Below, piece by piece: positions 10,917 through 21,948 of a stretch of 64,000 nt of DNA (its first letter is position 1; each line of letters opens with the position of its first letter). This stretch comes from Aphrocallistes beatrix (lineage: Eukaryota > Porifera > Hexactinellida > Sceptrulophora > Aphrocallistidae), in NCBI GenBank assembly GCA_963281255.1, contig OY725499.1, positions 2,054,096-2,118,095 of the forward strand, in the 5' to 3' direction. The position numbers and the translations under genes are program-made. The notes beneath the pieces are model-generated. The model ran no database searches. It saw nothing but the letters and a program-made list of their open reading frames with translations, and had not been told where the DNA came from.

Positions 10917-11996
10917 TTTACCATTTTTTTCGAGGTATGAAAAGTTTTTTGAACTTAATCGTAGGGGCAAGGTCAGGACTATTAGGAGGCCAATCAATCC
11001 TAAGGGGGACAAATTCGGACTTCCACCCCTTCGCGGCCTTTCCTGTGTGGATTGGGCTATTATCTTCTTGCAATACCCAATTTTGACCATAGAGTGCCCT
11101 AACTGGTTCAATTAGATGGCTATTTAGGGTGGAGATGTAGACCTGTTGGTTGAAATTCTCAGTAAATATGCAAAGTGGTGTAGCGCCCATCATAGAAATC
11201 CCACCCCAACATGAACTTTGGAAGGATGCCTGTAAGAGGGTAAATTTACACGCTGGCCCCTCTTAGTCCAGACTTTAACTTTCCCTGAGTCTAGCCAGAT
11301 TGAACATTCGTCGGTAAAGAATGTTTTTGACCAATCAAATCCCTTCATTTCTTTGCACCAATTAATACGCTTCTGGACATGCAAATCTGTCAGGGCTGGA
11401 ACTCGAATCACCGGGGATTTGACGAAGTTCTCTCTCTTAAGGTATCGATGTGTCGAGCTTTTCCCACATCGGTCTCCAGTCGGCTAGTCAATCGTCGTAT
11501 TGATATCCTAGGCGTAGATTTGAGGATATTTGAAATCCTTCTCTTGTCATTAGGGTGGATTTTACTTGGACGACCAGCACCACTTTTATGTTCCAGCCCC
11601 TTGTTGTTTTTTATGCTATTAATAATCCGGTAAACTGTCCGCTCAGGAATTAGCGATCGCAAAGAAATATCCCTAGCATTTGTGATTCCCGCATTGTAAA
11701 GTGTCTGGACTTATCGATTCTGCGTTTTTGTTGGGATAGTGGACATGCCATGACAAAAAATATTAGTCGATTAATAGAAAAAACAGGTAAAATGAAAATG
11801 GACCAATTCTCGAAAAAAATTGTTAACAAATTGAAAACTGAAGTAGTTGGCTTTCACGAAAACAGTCAAAAAATCGTTTTGATATTTAGCTTTATGGGTG
11901 TATTTATTATAGCATTGATTTGAAAATCCTACCTTGAAAACTACCAGAGCTGATTACTGAAATTAATGATACTGCCAATAATTTCGGGACATACTG
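10917..11996 (-). mobile_element. Second Tc1-like transposon relic
   Basis: The minus strand encodes a frameshifted Tc1 transposase from about 11751 to 10917. N-terminal DNA-binding part: SLIPERTVYRIINSIKNNKG and the GAGRPSK linker. First DDE aspartate: FFTDECSIWLDSGKVKVW. Second: WVLQEDNSPIHTGKAAKGWK. Then WPPNSPDLAP. At least three frame changes show it is dead. The right end carries a Tc1-type terminus (complement of CAGTATGTCCCGAAATTATT) next to TA at 11997. The left end is not clear and may abut the neighbouring Tc1 copy. Confidence 0.85.
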
Positions 11997-12085
11997 TACA
12001 TGACAATTTTCATATATCTACGACTTGCCAAATCTTTAATCAATTCAGACAAACAAACAAACAAAAATCCTAGCGTTTTAATATA

Positions 12086-12154
12086 TAGTGGGGTTTGTTT
12101 ATTAGCAACCTTTTTGTGAGCAAAACCCGAGTTCCTAATAAGCAAATTCCACTG
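12086..12154. mobile_element. Very short pogo-like MITE (about 70 bp)
   Basis: TAGTGGGGTTTGTTTATTAG on the left pairs with the complement of CAGTGGAATTTGCTTATTAG on the right, with TA flanks. It is almost entirely inverted ends. Confidence 0.7.
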
Positions 12155-12406
12155 TATAAGATTAAGATACTAATCTGGGCGGTGCTAGAAATTGTTCTAT
12201 ATTTCATGATATTGGGTATTTAGCACGTTAAAATTAGGGTCCCTGGTGAAAATATAAAGGGCCTTTTTCACTAAATTCCTTTTGAGAAAATAAACTTGAT
12301 ACTGCAATGGCGTAGAAAAGGGGGCTAGGAGGCTAAAGTTCCTCAGATTTTAGCCAAAACTATGAAAGTGATAATTCAATGATTCGAATATATTGTCCAA
12401 ATATGT

Positions 12407-13445
12407 GCCTCACAGTAACTCGAGGATTTGGGACTAGGGATGCGATAGAAGATGGTTGAACTACGTAATACATGAGCTGCCTCAAATGATTAACAAAGCA
12501 CAATAGAGCCTAGGAATGTATTACCAGCATATATAAATATGGTGTCAAAGTACCCATATCCGTTGTTAAAATTTAAATTAGTCACCATTGGTTGCGCAAT
12601 ATGTTATATTTGTGACAAATTTGGTGATTTTCAGAGCCGTTTAGGGGCACTTCTAAGTGTCTTTATATAAGATTTTTCGCATAGAACTAAGATGTGAATG
12701 GGTTAATACGAAAAATTTGGAATTTTTTAATGGAATGTTGCTACATTCCAGTGTTGCTATGGAAACGTGTTTTGGTCAGTTGGGATTATATCTTGAAAAC
12801 TGCAATAGCTAAACATTCAATGTAATTTCATTTGATAGCGAATATACTACTTACTATTAAGCAATAATACAATTTCTACGTCTAAATTCAATGGTTTACG
12901 AGATATTCGACAAATTACCAAATGTGACCAATATGATAAATCGTCGAATATCTCGCAAAACATTGAATTTGGACGTCGAAATTATATTATCGCTTAATAG
13001 GAAGTAGTATAATCGCTATCAAATGGAATTACATTTGAATGTTTAGCTATTGCAGTTTTTAAGATATAACCCCAACTGACCAAAACACGTTTCCATAGCA
13101 ACACTGGAATGTAGCAACATTCCATTAAAAAATTCCAAATTTTTCGTATTAACCCATTCACATCTTAGTTCTATGCAAAAAATCTTATAATAAAGACACT
13201 TAGAAGTGCCCCTAAACGGCTGAAAATCACCAAATTTGTCACAAATATAACCTATTGCGCAAATACATGGTGACTTATCTAAAATTTAACAACGGATATG
13301 GGTACTTTGACACCATATTTATATATGCTGGTAATACATTCCTAAGCTCTATTGTGCTTTGTTAATTATTTAAGGAAGTTCATGTATTAGTTCAACCATC
13401 TTCTACCGCATCCCTAGTCCCAAATCCGCGAGTTACTGTGAGGCC
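12407..13445. repeat. Foldback repeat, 1.04 kb, arms of about 500 bp
   Basis: Starting GCCTCACAGTAACTCG, the left half pairs almost base for base with the right half, ending at CGAGTTACTGTGAGGCC near 13445. The axis is near 12926, with a loop of under 30 bases. Landmarks in both arms include GGTGTCAAAGTACCCATATC, CACTTCTAAGTG, GGAATGTTGCTACATTCCAG and TTGCTATGGAAACGT. Other copies lie at 16.8 kb (internally deleted) and 60.7 kb, with fragments at 1-40/529 and 34.4 kb. No coding sequence was found. The end type and target duplication are unclear. Confidence 0.9.
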
Positions 13446-14123
13446 TTTTATACAGTAGGCTGTGGATGTGCATTCTACTATTATATTACGTTTATATAAT
13501 AAACTAATTCACAGTGTATTCTTGACAGTCTAACCAAACCTAGTATTGATAGTGGATACTAGGCTTGATTTCAAGCAGGGACGTCGCTATGTGGGGGGAA
13601 GGGGGGAAATGTCCAACTGACAAAGTTTATATCTAGTTTCTTGTATTTCGTACTCCAAACAGCATTTAATAATCTACAATTTTGAACAATTTTACAAGTA
13701 CATTTATTTGTCTGAATTTGAGGAATCTGAGCATATTTTTAGATAAATACTTTCAGCTCCCAGGGACTCTGCCCTTGGAATCTACTCCAGGCCCCCCAAC
13801 TAGGCGTTGTGTCCACCATCATAATTTTATTTTGTGGTTTGACCCCCTAGAGGAAAATCAGGTGCCTCCTGATTTCAATCCTCCACCCTCCCCCAGGTGA
13901 CAGAAGTTATATATGCCACTCCACTGTAAATTGTTATATCAACCTTAATTCCTTGATATATTAAGAAATTAGGCAATACTAATGGTTAAATAAAATAAAT
14001 TCTTAAATTTAATGTCAGCACAAGTATAGTGAACTGCAAAGCGTGCAAAAATGAGCCAGCAAACATTTACGAAAATTCAAAATTAATCATTGCAAAATCT
14101 GGAAATTTTGAAGCAAGGTCTGT
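13446..14123. other. Intergenic, no gene recognised
   Basis: AT-rich. A CAGGGACGTCGCTATG motif at about 13577 resembles a hAT end, but no partner was found. Confidence 0.35.
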
Positions 14124-14543
14124 TCAAGTTTCCTTTGATAAGAACTTCTTATACTTTTCAATTTCATCTAAAAGGTATATCCTTTCATTCTCCAAGCATC
14201 GTTTCGTACAGGTTAGGAGTTCAATCTCCTTCTCTTCAACTCCTTCGAGATGAGAACTGCTTATTTCCTTCTTCTTCTTATCTGCATATTTCTGAGAGGC
14301 CACTCTATTTTTTAACGTCCTCCGAAGTTCCCTAATGTCTACAACTGCCCTAGAATCCAATATGCCGGATTGTTCATTCTCTGTAATTAGTTCGTTTAGC
14401 TCAGATAGTTGGATACTACACAACTTCGATTCATCCAACTGCTTCCTTATTGTTTCAGGATTTACTATCGAAACACCATCTTTTAGAATTGATTTTATTA
14501 GATTTTTACTTGAATTATTGGTGTTGTATGTTGAGTGAGACAT
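14124..14543 (-). CDS. Small Maf-like bZIP transcription factor
   Basis: 139 residues from the ATG at 14543. Upstream frame is open from a TTG only, so I start at this ATG. Around residues 45-62 there is an SELNELITENE segment in the place of the Maf extended homology region. The basic region follows (RRTLKNRVASQKYADKKKKE, with the diagnostic Asn), then a leucine-zipper-like heptad stretch running through ENERIYLLDEIEKYKKFL to the C-terminus. The family binds DNA as dimers through the basic region, in the nucleus. There is no separate activation domain, as in small Mafs. The basic region is divergent (S-Q-K in place of the usual A-x-S-C/R), so DNA specificity cannot be guessed. Single exon, isolated, AT-rich codons. 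Confidence 0.75.
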   Translation of the reverse strand: MSHSTYNTNNSSKNLIKSILKDGVSIVNPETIRKQLDESKLCSIQLSELNELITENEQSGILDSRAVVDIRELRRTLKNRVASQKYADKKKKEISSSHLEGVEEKEIELLTCTKRCLENERIYLLDEIEKYKKFLSKET

Positions 14544-16822
14544 TTTACTATTCAATTATCAAAATCCTTTCTTTTTATACATATCAATATCAATTTTTCC
14601 TACCATATCTAAAAAATCCGAGGGATGGATGTTCAAGAAACATTTAAATTATTAATCTTAGATTTCGAAGTCTAGTTTCACTTAGGATAATGCTATCCAA
14701 TATATGAGTGCATTTAATACGTTACGGAGCATTATGAAGTCTAAAAGAATAGATTAATCACCAATCCGATTTGATTCTAACCATTGCATATAATCAGTGC
14801 AGGTTTAATGTTTCTGTGTATAATCATCAGTATACATAGTACCATGCTATTACGCATAGCATTATCGTGCAGTTTAGTTTGCATTCTAAGGTACAAAATT
14901 GAAATATATACCTTTTATCTCAAATGTGCATGTTAAAAAATGATATGATCTGATGTGCATATTAAAAAATGACATGATACATACCTGAATTTGATATTAT
15001 ATAATCAATTTTAATCAGTAAGAAAGTGCTCTTACGCAGAAACACTAGTAGTCAAATAACTATCTCTTATTTCTATTTACAGTAGATATTGGATATAGTT
15101 TTATTAGATATGTGACGAAACTAGATTATGCCGGGATACTTAGCAGACTTAAGTTTGTGAAAAATCTAATTTGAATAACAAAGACAATACAAAGAAACGA
15201 GTACATAACAATACTTATACGTATGACTATAAATACTATTTGTCTTGTTGCTACGAGTAACCATGACTCCTAATTATAAACGATGCTATCCCCCACGAGG
15301 GTAAATCCAGTTACCTGACAGATATAGTGATATATTGAATACAGTGATAATTTTGTTCGGTTTTAGGTGCTCTAGTCGATGATATTCCATACTAATTTAT
15401 TGGATATACGATAATTTGACCTAAAATTCACTATCCCCGACACCCTCACTATATCCAAATCTTATGTATGTGGAAATGTGATTATATACACCAAAAGTGT
15501 GAAAAAACAGTGCAATTCTATTAGAAAAACAGCTGTGTAAAAATTATGTATATTATTTTTTAAATATCCCTCCGAATAGAAGCCGTATCTGCTTGACATA
15601 AAAAACAAGCAATACAACAAATTAGAAAGCGAGAGGGATTTGAGATTTCAATGAGCAAAACAGATCTTCAGTTAACAGATTTACATAGTAAACAGGTTGG
15701 AACCCCCTGGTCTAGGCGCATGTTAAAACTGACCGAACGTCCTTAGGGCCTCGGAATTGAATTTTAAGCATAGGACCAATTTTCTATGAAAAATTGGTCC
15801 ATTGTAGGACCAATATTTTCATGGAAAATTGGTCCCCCGGACCAATATTCCTTATGGAAAATTGGTCCATTATAGGACTCAAATTTTGCATAGGATCAAT
15901 TTTCCAGGGTCCGAAATTTTCGTTACAATGGCCCAATAATCAAGCCTGTTCATAATGGGCCTAGTATAGACATATAAGCATATAGTGTGTTGCTAGGTCA
16001 TCTGAAATATCTAGTAAATGATATTTTGAATTTTCTCCGAAAGATAATGCTTGAGGTTGATCTTTCTAATTTTGAGAGTATTGCTTTTCTGAGGAAGTAA
16101 TCAAAATATCTTTCAAATAACCTTTTTCCTAATGTCACTGTATTGCCTAATTCTTTATTTAATTCTGATAATTAACTCAGCCGATTGCATTCTCAAGTTC
16201 ATATTTTTAATTTGAAAATATGGGCAAAACATACATATACGCGTATGAATAACTGTTTTTATAAGATAAGGATTACAATTTTCTTCAGTAATTTTTGTCA
16301 ACAAGTATTCAAATATACAAGTACAATATCTCTCATAGGCGCCGAACCATCAGTGTTAATGTCGTTTCTAATTTATAGATTGCTATTACTGACATTACTT
16401 ATAATATCACTAAGTTCATTCGACACGAGATATTTTTGATACAAACAAGTTTTGCTTGCTTGCGGACACTTTATATGAACCACATCTGCCTTTGGACAGC
16501 CCTTGATTAATGCAAACCCTCCGTTGCCCTTGGAATGTGTCGCGTCATTTCCGGTTTAAGCCATTTTCGGCGGGGAAGACATAAAAATTCGGGGTATCTA
16601 CAATAAATTGAAAAAACCCAAACCATCCGGGGGTTTTAATGCGAATTAGTGTTTCCTCTATTTTTAGGAGGTTTATTAAGTTATTTGATTAAAGAAATGA
16701 ATGCATATTTTAAAGTTTTGCCAACTCTCCCCCCCTATTTCTAGAAGTTCAATTGTAGTATATAGTTTAAGAAAGTTGTAAACTTCTACCTCACTTCAAC
16801 AGAAGACTTTCTCTTAGCCCAC
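14544..16822. other. Intergenic with a small inverted-repeat cluster
   Basis: No gene recognised. At about 15770-15905 the motif GGACCAAT..TTTTC and its complement alternate five times (GAAAATTGGTCC), giving a set of hairpins. At 16445-16575 are fragments of other dispersed repeats: a GCTTGCTTGCGGACAC block like repeat X, and CATTTCCGGTTTAAGCCATT, also found reversed at about 53805. A single CATAGGCGCCGA end motif lies at 16337. Confidence 0.4.
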
Positions 16823-17372
16823 GCCTAACAGTAACTTGTGTATTTTGGACTATGGATGCGATAGAAGATGGTTGAACTAATACACGAGCTACCTTAAATA
16901 ACCACGCAGAATAGACCTTAGGAATGTATTACCAGTATATATAAATATGGTATCAAAGAAACTCAAATCCGTTGCAAAAATCTATGAAAATTTAGTGATT
17001 TTCAGAGGCGGTTTACGGACACTTCTAAGTGTTTTAAATATAAAGTATTTCGCATAAAACTAAGCTGTGAATGTTCATGTGAAAAATTTGTAATTTTTTC
17101 ATGGAACATTGCTACATTCCAGCGTTGCTATGGAAACGTATTTTGGTCGGTGGGGTCATATCTTGATAGCCAATAAACTACTTCCTAGTAAGCGATAATA
17201 TAATTGCTATGTCTTATTACAATTTATCTTAATAGTCATATTTTTATATTGCGACTAATCAAACTTTTGCAACGGATATGAGTACTGTGATACCATATTT
17301 ATATAGACTGGTAATACATCCCAAGGTCTTTTCTACGTGGTTAATGATTTAAGGTAGCTCATGTCTATTTTG
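16823..17372. repeat. Foldback repeat, internally deleted copy
   Basis: Same family as 12407-13445. The left arm (GCCTAACAGTAAC..., ATGGATGCGATAGAAGATGG, CTACATTCCAGCGTTGCTAT) is nearly complete, but the right arm is short. The sequence jumps from the centre to TTTTGCAACGGATATGAGTAC, then runs outward. It has diverged more than the 12.4-kb copy. Confidence 0.8.
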
Positions 17373-17820
17373 AATAACTCAAATTCATTTAATAAAATTG
17401 AATATACGTAGTATATGATAAATTTTCATATTTAAAAAGTATTTCCTATTTCATTTACCGTTGAATTAGTAGAAATACTAGACTGGATGAATATCCTGGG
17501 GGGGTTCACCTTGTTGACTAAATCCATGTATTATAAGATGGGATACGCTGACTTGCCTAGTTAACAAGATCATTAAATACCTAAGATTCGATCCATCGGT
17601 ATTCCAATACCCCTGAAGCAGAAATCCCCATTACAAACTCATATGTAAGCATCGTCTATACCAGTGGCGGGCAACCTTAATCCTTAAGTGGGCCCCAAAT
17701 CTGTCAGTTCTTGTTATGGTCAGACGTAGCAAGAACTGACATTAGAAACCTATATCGAAACAATGTAACAACTAAAATTATTAGTCAGGTCAATATGATG
17801 CATGACCCCAAAAAATTGCA
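17373..17820. other. No gene recognised
   Basis: AT-rich. CCAGTGGCGGGCAACCTTAATC at about 17661 looks like a hAT-type end without a partner. A short local repeat of GTCAG.TCTTG and its complement occurs at 17703-17740. Confidence 0.35.
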
Positions 17821-18433
17821 AGAAATTGTTTTATTGCATTTTTCCGTTGTATCATGTCTTAGGAGTAACATACTAAAAGTTTACCGAAATCAGAATATCA
17901 GAAAGTGATTTGACACGACCCTGTCGTTGACCCCGGACTATAAAAATCGCCGGTTTTGAAAACTGAGATATAACCTTTCAAATGATTACAAATCACTTTT
18001 TATGTCATATTCGTGCTCAGCATCGAAATCCCGGCAATTTGAAATATATATTGACTATATTTTGAGCAAAGAATTTTGGGCCTTACCCTAGCAACAACCT
18101 GGAATGTAAAAATTCCGATCTCCAAATTGGCGAAAACGATATCGAGTGAGCCCTTGTTTTTCTCGGCTATGCTTGCTGAGTACGAATTTCTTAATATAAA
18201 TAGTCTACACGTTAGTTTTAAAATATTTTGGTTTGCGGCTGGTGGTATTCATGTATTTTTAACGGTAAACATACTCATAAATGTTTGTTTTGTCCCTTTA
18301 ACTCCTATGAAATAAAAGAATGGAAAATTTAGGTGGCATAGATGGATTGATATGTTCACATTTCAATTTCATCTTCGGTTTCATCATCCGATGCAATTCC
18401 TTCTTTCATATGACCACAGTTGTCATCTTGGCA

Positions 18434-18690
18434 TCATCCGTATGCTTGGGAACAGTTGAGTCCTTGTTTTCTGCAGCTACATCTACATCTGAGACTGCTA
18501 CAGCCCGTGGAACAGTTACAGTGGATCATTTTCAGGAGTGCTTCGGGTGCAGGGTTACTGTCCAACATGACTGGGATTAGGCTGTTATCTTGGCAGCTCC
18601 ATCCCCATTCGGTGACCTCCATACCATCAGCCATGCCCATCCACATCATCAGCTGGAAATAGCACCTCAGAGAGTGAAATTTCGTGGCGG
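18434..18690 (-). pseudogene. Inverted C-terminal copy of the same unnamed protein
   Basis: The minus strand reads KFHSLRCYFQLMMWMGMADG, then VTEWGWSCQDN and the same cysteine cluster as the plus copy. It keeps about 20 residues (RCYFQLMMWMG...) deleted from the right-hand copy, so together the two arms show the original order. The frame reads on past 18434 through the acid-rich tail. Upstream of 18690 the protein similarity stops abruptly at the junction with the plus copy. Confidence 0.75.
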
Positions 18691-18699
18691 AAGCAGTAG

Positions 18700-19618
18700 T
18701 AATAAGGAGGATTCCCTTTCCAATCAAGCCAACAAACAGGCCCTCATCCGTCTCATTTCTGAACCCATGAGAGAAAGAGGGTGCCATGTAATACAGGCTG
18801 AGGAGGATGCCGATGTTGACATTGTGAAGGCAGCAGTATCAATGGCATCCTTCAAGACAACAACTCTCATAGGCGAGGACATGGATCTATTGGTTCTGTT
18901 GCTGCACTACACTCCTAACACAATGCTAAGAAGATATACTTCCGCTCGGATAAAGGGAAACCAACCGTAGTGTCTGATATCAAGGTGATAAAGCAGGTGC
19001 TTGGGGACGAAATCTGCCACAGCCTGCTTTTTCTGCATGCATTCACCGGGTGTGACACCACTTCCAGCATTTTCTAGTTCGAAAGAAGTCTGCTCTGTAC
19101 AAGTTCAAAGAGGATTCCATCAGCTATGCTAGGGTGTTTTCTGCACCAAACCAAGACCCAGTTGTGAAAGAAAGCACTGGTTATAAGTCATGATTGCGTT
19201 GTTCAATGCAAAACCTGGGGACAGTCTTCGCGACTTGAGATACACTATCCTCTGCAAGAAAGTGAGTGCAGCCAAAAGCTTCGATATCCGAAAGACTGCC
19301 ACTTACAGCCTCCGCCACGAAATTTCACTCTCTGAGGTGCTATATGGAGGTCACCGAATGGGGAATTGGGGATGGAGCTGCCAAGATAACAGCCTAATCC
19401 CAGTCATGTTGGACAGTAACCCTGCACCCGAAGCACTCCTGAAAATGATCCACTGTAACTGTTCCACGGGCTGTAGCAGTCTCAGATGTAGATGTAGCTG
19501 CAGAAAACAAGGACTCAACTGTTCCCAAGCATACGGACGATGCCAAGATGACAACTGTGGTCATATGAAAGAAGGAATTGCATCGGATGATGAAACCGAA
19601 GATGAAATTGAAATGTGA
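18700..19618 (+). pseudogene. Unnamed repeat-borne protein: PIN-like motif region plus CXC-like cysteine cluster
   Basis: Reading through several frame changes gives a protein with an acidic motif series (EEDADVDIVKAA, then LIGEDMDLLVLLL, then LLFLHAFTGCDTTSSIF) and a C-terminus with WGW..., DSNPAPEALLKMIHCNCSTG and a cysteine cluster (CRCSCRKQGLNCS...C..D.C). The spaced acidic residues resemble the D/E clusters of PIN/FEN-type nucleases. The cysteine spacing resembles a Tesmin/TSO1 CXC zinc domain. I recognise the protein as an uncharacterised family common in invertebrate genomes, but know no name or proven function. Stops at 19071 and 19191 and frame changes make this copy dead. The N-terminal half is missing because the inverted left copy begins there. 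Confidence 0.7.
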
Positions 19619-20156
19619 ACATATCAATCCATCTATGCCACCTAAATTTTCCATTCTTTTATTTCATAGGAGTTAAAGGGACAAAACAAACATTTATGAG
19701 TATGTTTACCGTTAAAAATACATGAATACCACCAGCCGCAAACCAAAATATTTTAAAACTAACGTATAGACTATTTATATTAAGAAATTCGTACTCAGCA
19801 AGCATAGCCGAGAAAAACAAGGGCTCACTCGATATCGTTTTCGCCAAATTTGGAGATCGGAATTTTTACATTCCAGGTTGTTGCTAGGGAGGGCCCAAAA
19901 TTCTTTGCTCAAAATATAGTCAATATATATTTCAAATTGCCGGAATTTCGATTCTTAGCACGAATATGACAATAAAAAGTGATTTGTAATCATTTGAAAG
20001 GTTATATCTCCGTTTTCAAAACCGGCGATTTTTATAGTCCGGGGTCAACGACGGGTTCGTGTCAAATCACTTTCTGATATTCCGATTTCGGTAAACTTTT
20101 AGTATGTTACTCCTATGACATGATACAACGGAAAATGCAATATAAAACAATTTCTT

Positions 20157-20781
20157 TCTTACAATAAAAACAAAAATAACGAAGTAAAATAAATTGAATC
20201 ATTATATAATTATTATAGAAAATACTATATTGATATTTAGCATCAATTTCAACACCAAAATTAGGCGGGTCCATTTTGTATTACAATCACTCTATTACAA
20301 TTACTAGCATCAATGTTGACTTATCACTTCTGCATACTTGCCAACTGTCCCGCTTTTACATGAAATTTCCCCATTATGTCCCGCTTTTTTTTTACTCATG
20401 TATAATAATTTTCTATTGCGTCCCGCCATGTCCCGCGAAATTCAACGCTGCGTCCCGTTTTTTATCATGGCTCAAGTTGACATGTATGCTTCTGGTTCAT
20501 GAAACTAATTTAAATGGGGAATATTATTATACACCTGATGCAAATCTTTTTCTCAGAATAATAGTACAACTTTGCCATTAGAGCATCTTCATATAGTGGC
20601 TGCTAGCTGCCATTAGTTCTACATCAACAATTCAACACGTAGGGCAGCTCTAGTGATGTATACTGTATAAGTAATATGACTCCTTACTTTCATGGTTTAT
20701 TTTCACAATACCATAACCTTCTAATATGGAACTAGAACCGTAACAGTGTTTATTTTTATTCATTTACTTTCATACTTCATA
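20157..20781. other. Intergenic, possible old MITE
   Basis: The stretch 20325-20500 has five TCCCGC/GTCCCG blocks (CTGTCCCGCTTTTACATG, CGTCCCGCCATGTCCCGCG). Outer sequences CATACTTGCCAACT and the complement of CATACATGTCAACTTG could be decayed ends. The TRAF-like promoter must lie in the last few hundred bases. Confidence 0.35.
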
Positions 20782-21948
20782 ATGGCATCTCAACAACATG
20801 TGGCTGACACCATGGATGATCTCCTCTACGTGAAGAGGTCTGTAGGAGGTAAGACTAAGTACTGTGGGTATAGGAGGGAGTATTTAAACCGAGATCTAAT
20901 TGAATTCGAGAAAGAAATTTCCATTTGTAAGCTTTGTGAAGGAATAATGAGGAAAGCTAGTCTTGTGAACGAAGAAACAACTTGTCAGTTGTGAAGTGAG
21001 ACTCCAAACAAATTGAGTGCTGTTAAATTGGTTGAGAATTGCGTTAATAAACTAGAAATAAAATGTCCTCTTCTCAGAGATTGCCAATGGAAAGGGAAAC
21101 TATCAGAAGCTGAAAATCATTTGAAAGAATGCGCTCGCTTTCGTATTGGTTGTAAAGATTGCAAAGAAATTGTTACAAGAAGTGACATGAAGGCGCATAC
21201 ACAAAATGACTGTCCAATGCGAAACATTAAATGCTTATTTTGTATAAAAGTTTTACATGCAAAGGATTTAGAAATGCACCACAGCGAATGTTCACTCTTT
21301 CCTATTAAATGTCCCAAAGAATGTAGCAAAGAATTCCCAAGAAAGAGATTATCTCAACACAAAACTGAATGTCCATTAATTGAAGTGAATTGTCCTTATA
21401 CTAAATACGGATGTAAAGCTAAACCAATGAAGAGAAAAGACCTCCTATCTCACAAGAAGGAGTTTATAATAGAACATATGGACATGGTTGAAACCAAGAA
21501 TCAAGAATTAGAGGTAGAAATGAATGTGTTGAAATCAGAGCTGAAAATAATGAGGAGAACTGATGGACAGGAATGGAAGTTATGTGATGTAGATCAAATG
21601 ACCGATAGACGAACTGTTACGAGTCCAGATTTCTGCGTAAAAAATTACAAACTAAAATGTTTTTGTATGTTCAATACCTGGTTTGGTGGTGTTCTTAGTT
21701 TCTCGATACAACGAGTTAAAGGAGACCGTGATGCTAACCTGGGAGTAGCAGCTATTACAGAATGTCATATCATACTTCAAAAGAGTGATGGGACACAGAG
21801 ATCCTATGACAGGTCAATCGGTTACCCATTACAGATTGGTACAGTTAGCGAGGTCTTTTATAATTTGAATAGTTTGGACTACGAACGATTTGTAACTGTA
21901 GATAAGTCCTTAAAAGTCGTACTCTACTTCGATATTAAGGATCTTTAG
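20782..21948 (+). pseudogene. TRAF-type zinc-finger gene with one in-frame TGA
   Basis: Paralogue of the gene at 6492, 388 codons plus stop. The frame is open throughout except for TGA at codon 71 (20992-20994). Order: degenerate RING-like N-terminus (C49KLC52 and C68QL-stop), one set of TRAF-type fingers (about 93-210: CPLLRDCQWKG, C..C...H...C repeats), coiled coil (about 230-255), and a MATH-like C-terminus (SPDFCVKNYKLKCF ... FYNLNSLDYERFV). The TGA replaces exactly the second cysteine of the CxxC that the intact paralogue keeps as C69EAC72. All else looks functional, so this is a very recent null allele, an assembly error, or a read-through codon. A re-start at the Met at 21013 would give a 311-residue form without the RING-like part. 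AATAAA lies at 22014. Confidence 0.85.

Larger units (their letters stand above)
17821..20156. repeat. Large inverted pair of an unnamed repeat-borne gene family
   Basis: Left arm 17821-18690 and right arm 19305-20156 are reverse complements over about 850 bases, with a spacer of about 615. Each arm holds the C-terminal coding end of the same protein (left on minus, right on plus) plus about 500 bp of its 3' flank. Right against left: a deletion of about 38 bases and an 8-base insertion near 19350-19375. This is a head-to-head fusion of two copies, the left one cut off inside the coding region. If transcribed, it would fold into a long double-stranded hairpin. Confidence 0.9.

Noticed and set aside
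14544-14555. N-terminal extension of the bZIP from an upstream TTG
   Set aside because: No ATG; the ATG at 14543 is the normal start.
17821-20156. Inverted arms as long terminal inverted repeats of one transposon
   Set aside because: The arms contain the 3' coding ends of the same protein in opposite orientation, and the junction cuts through the coding region, so a fusion of two copies explains it better.
20992-20994. Selenocysteine reading of the TGA as a CxxU site
   Set aside because: Cys-to-TGA in a CxxC is suggestive, but this is a structural zinc-ligand pair, not a redox centre, and I see no convincing SECIS-like stem-loop in the first 200 bases of the 3' flank. Kept only as an alternative to test.
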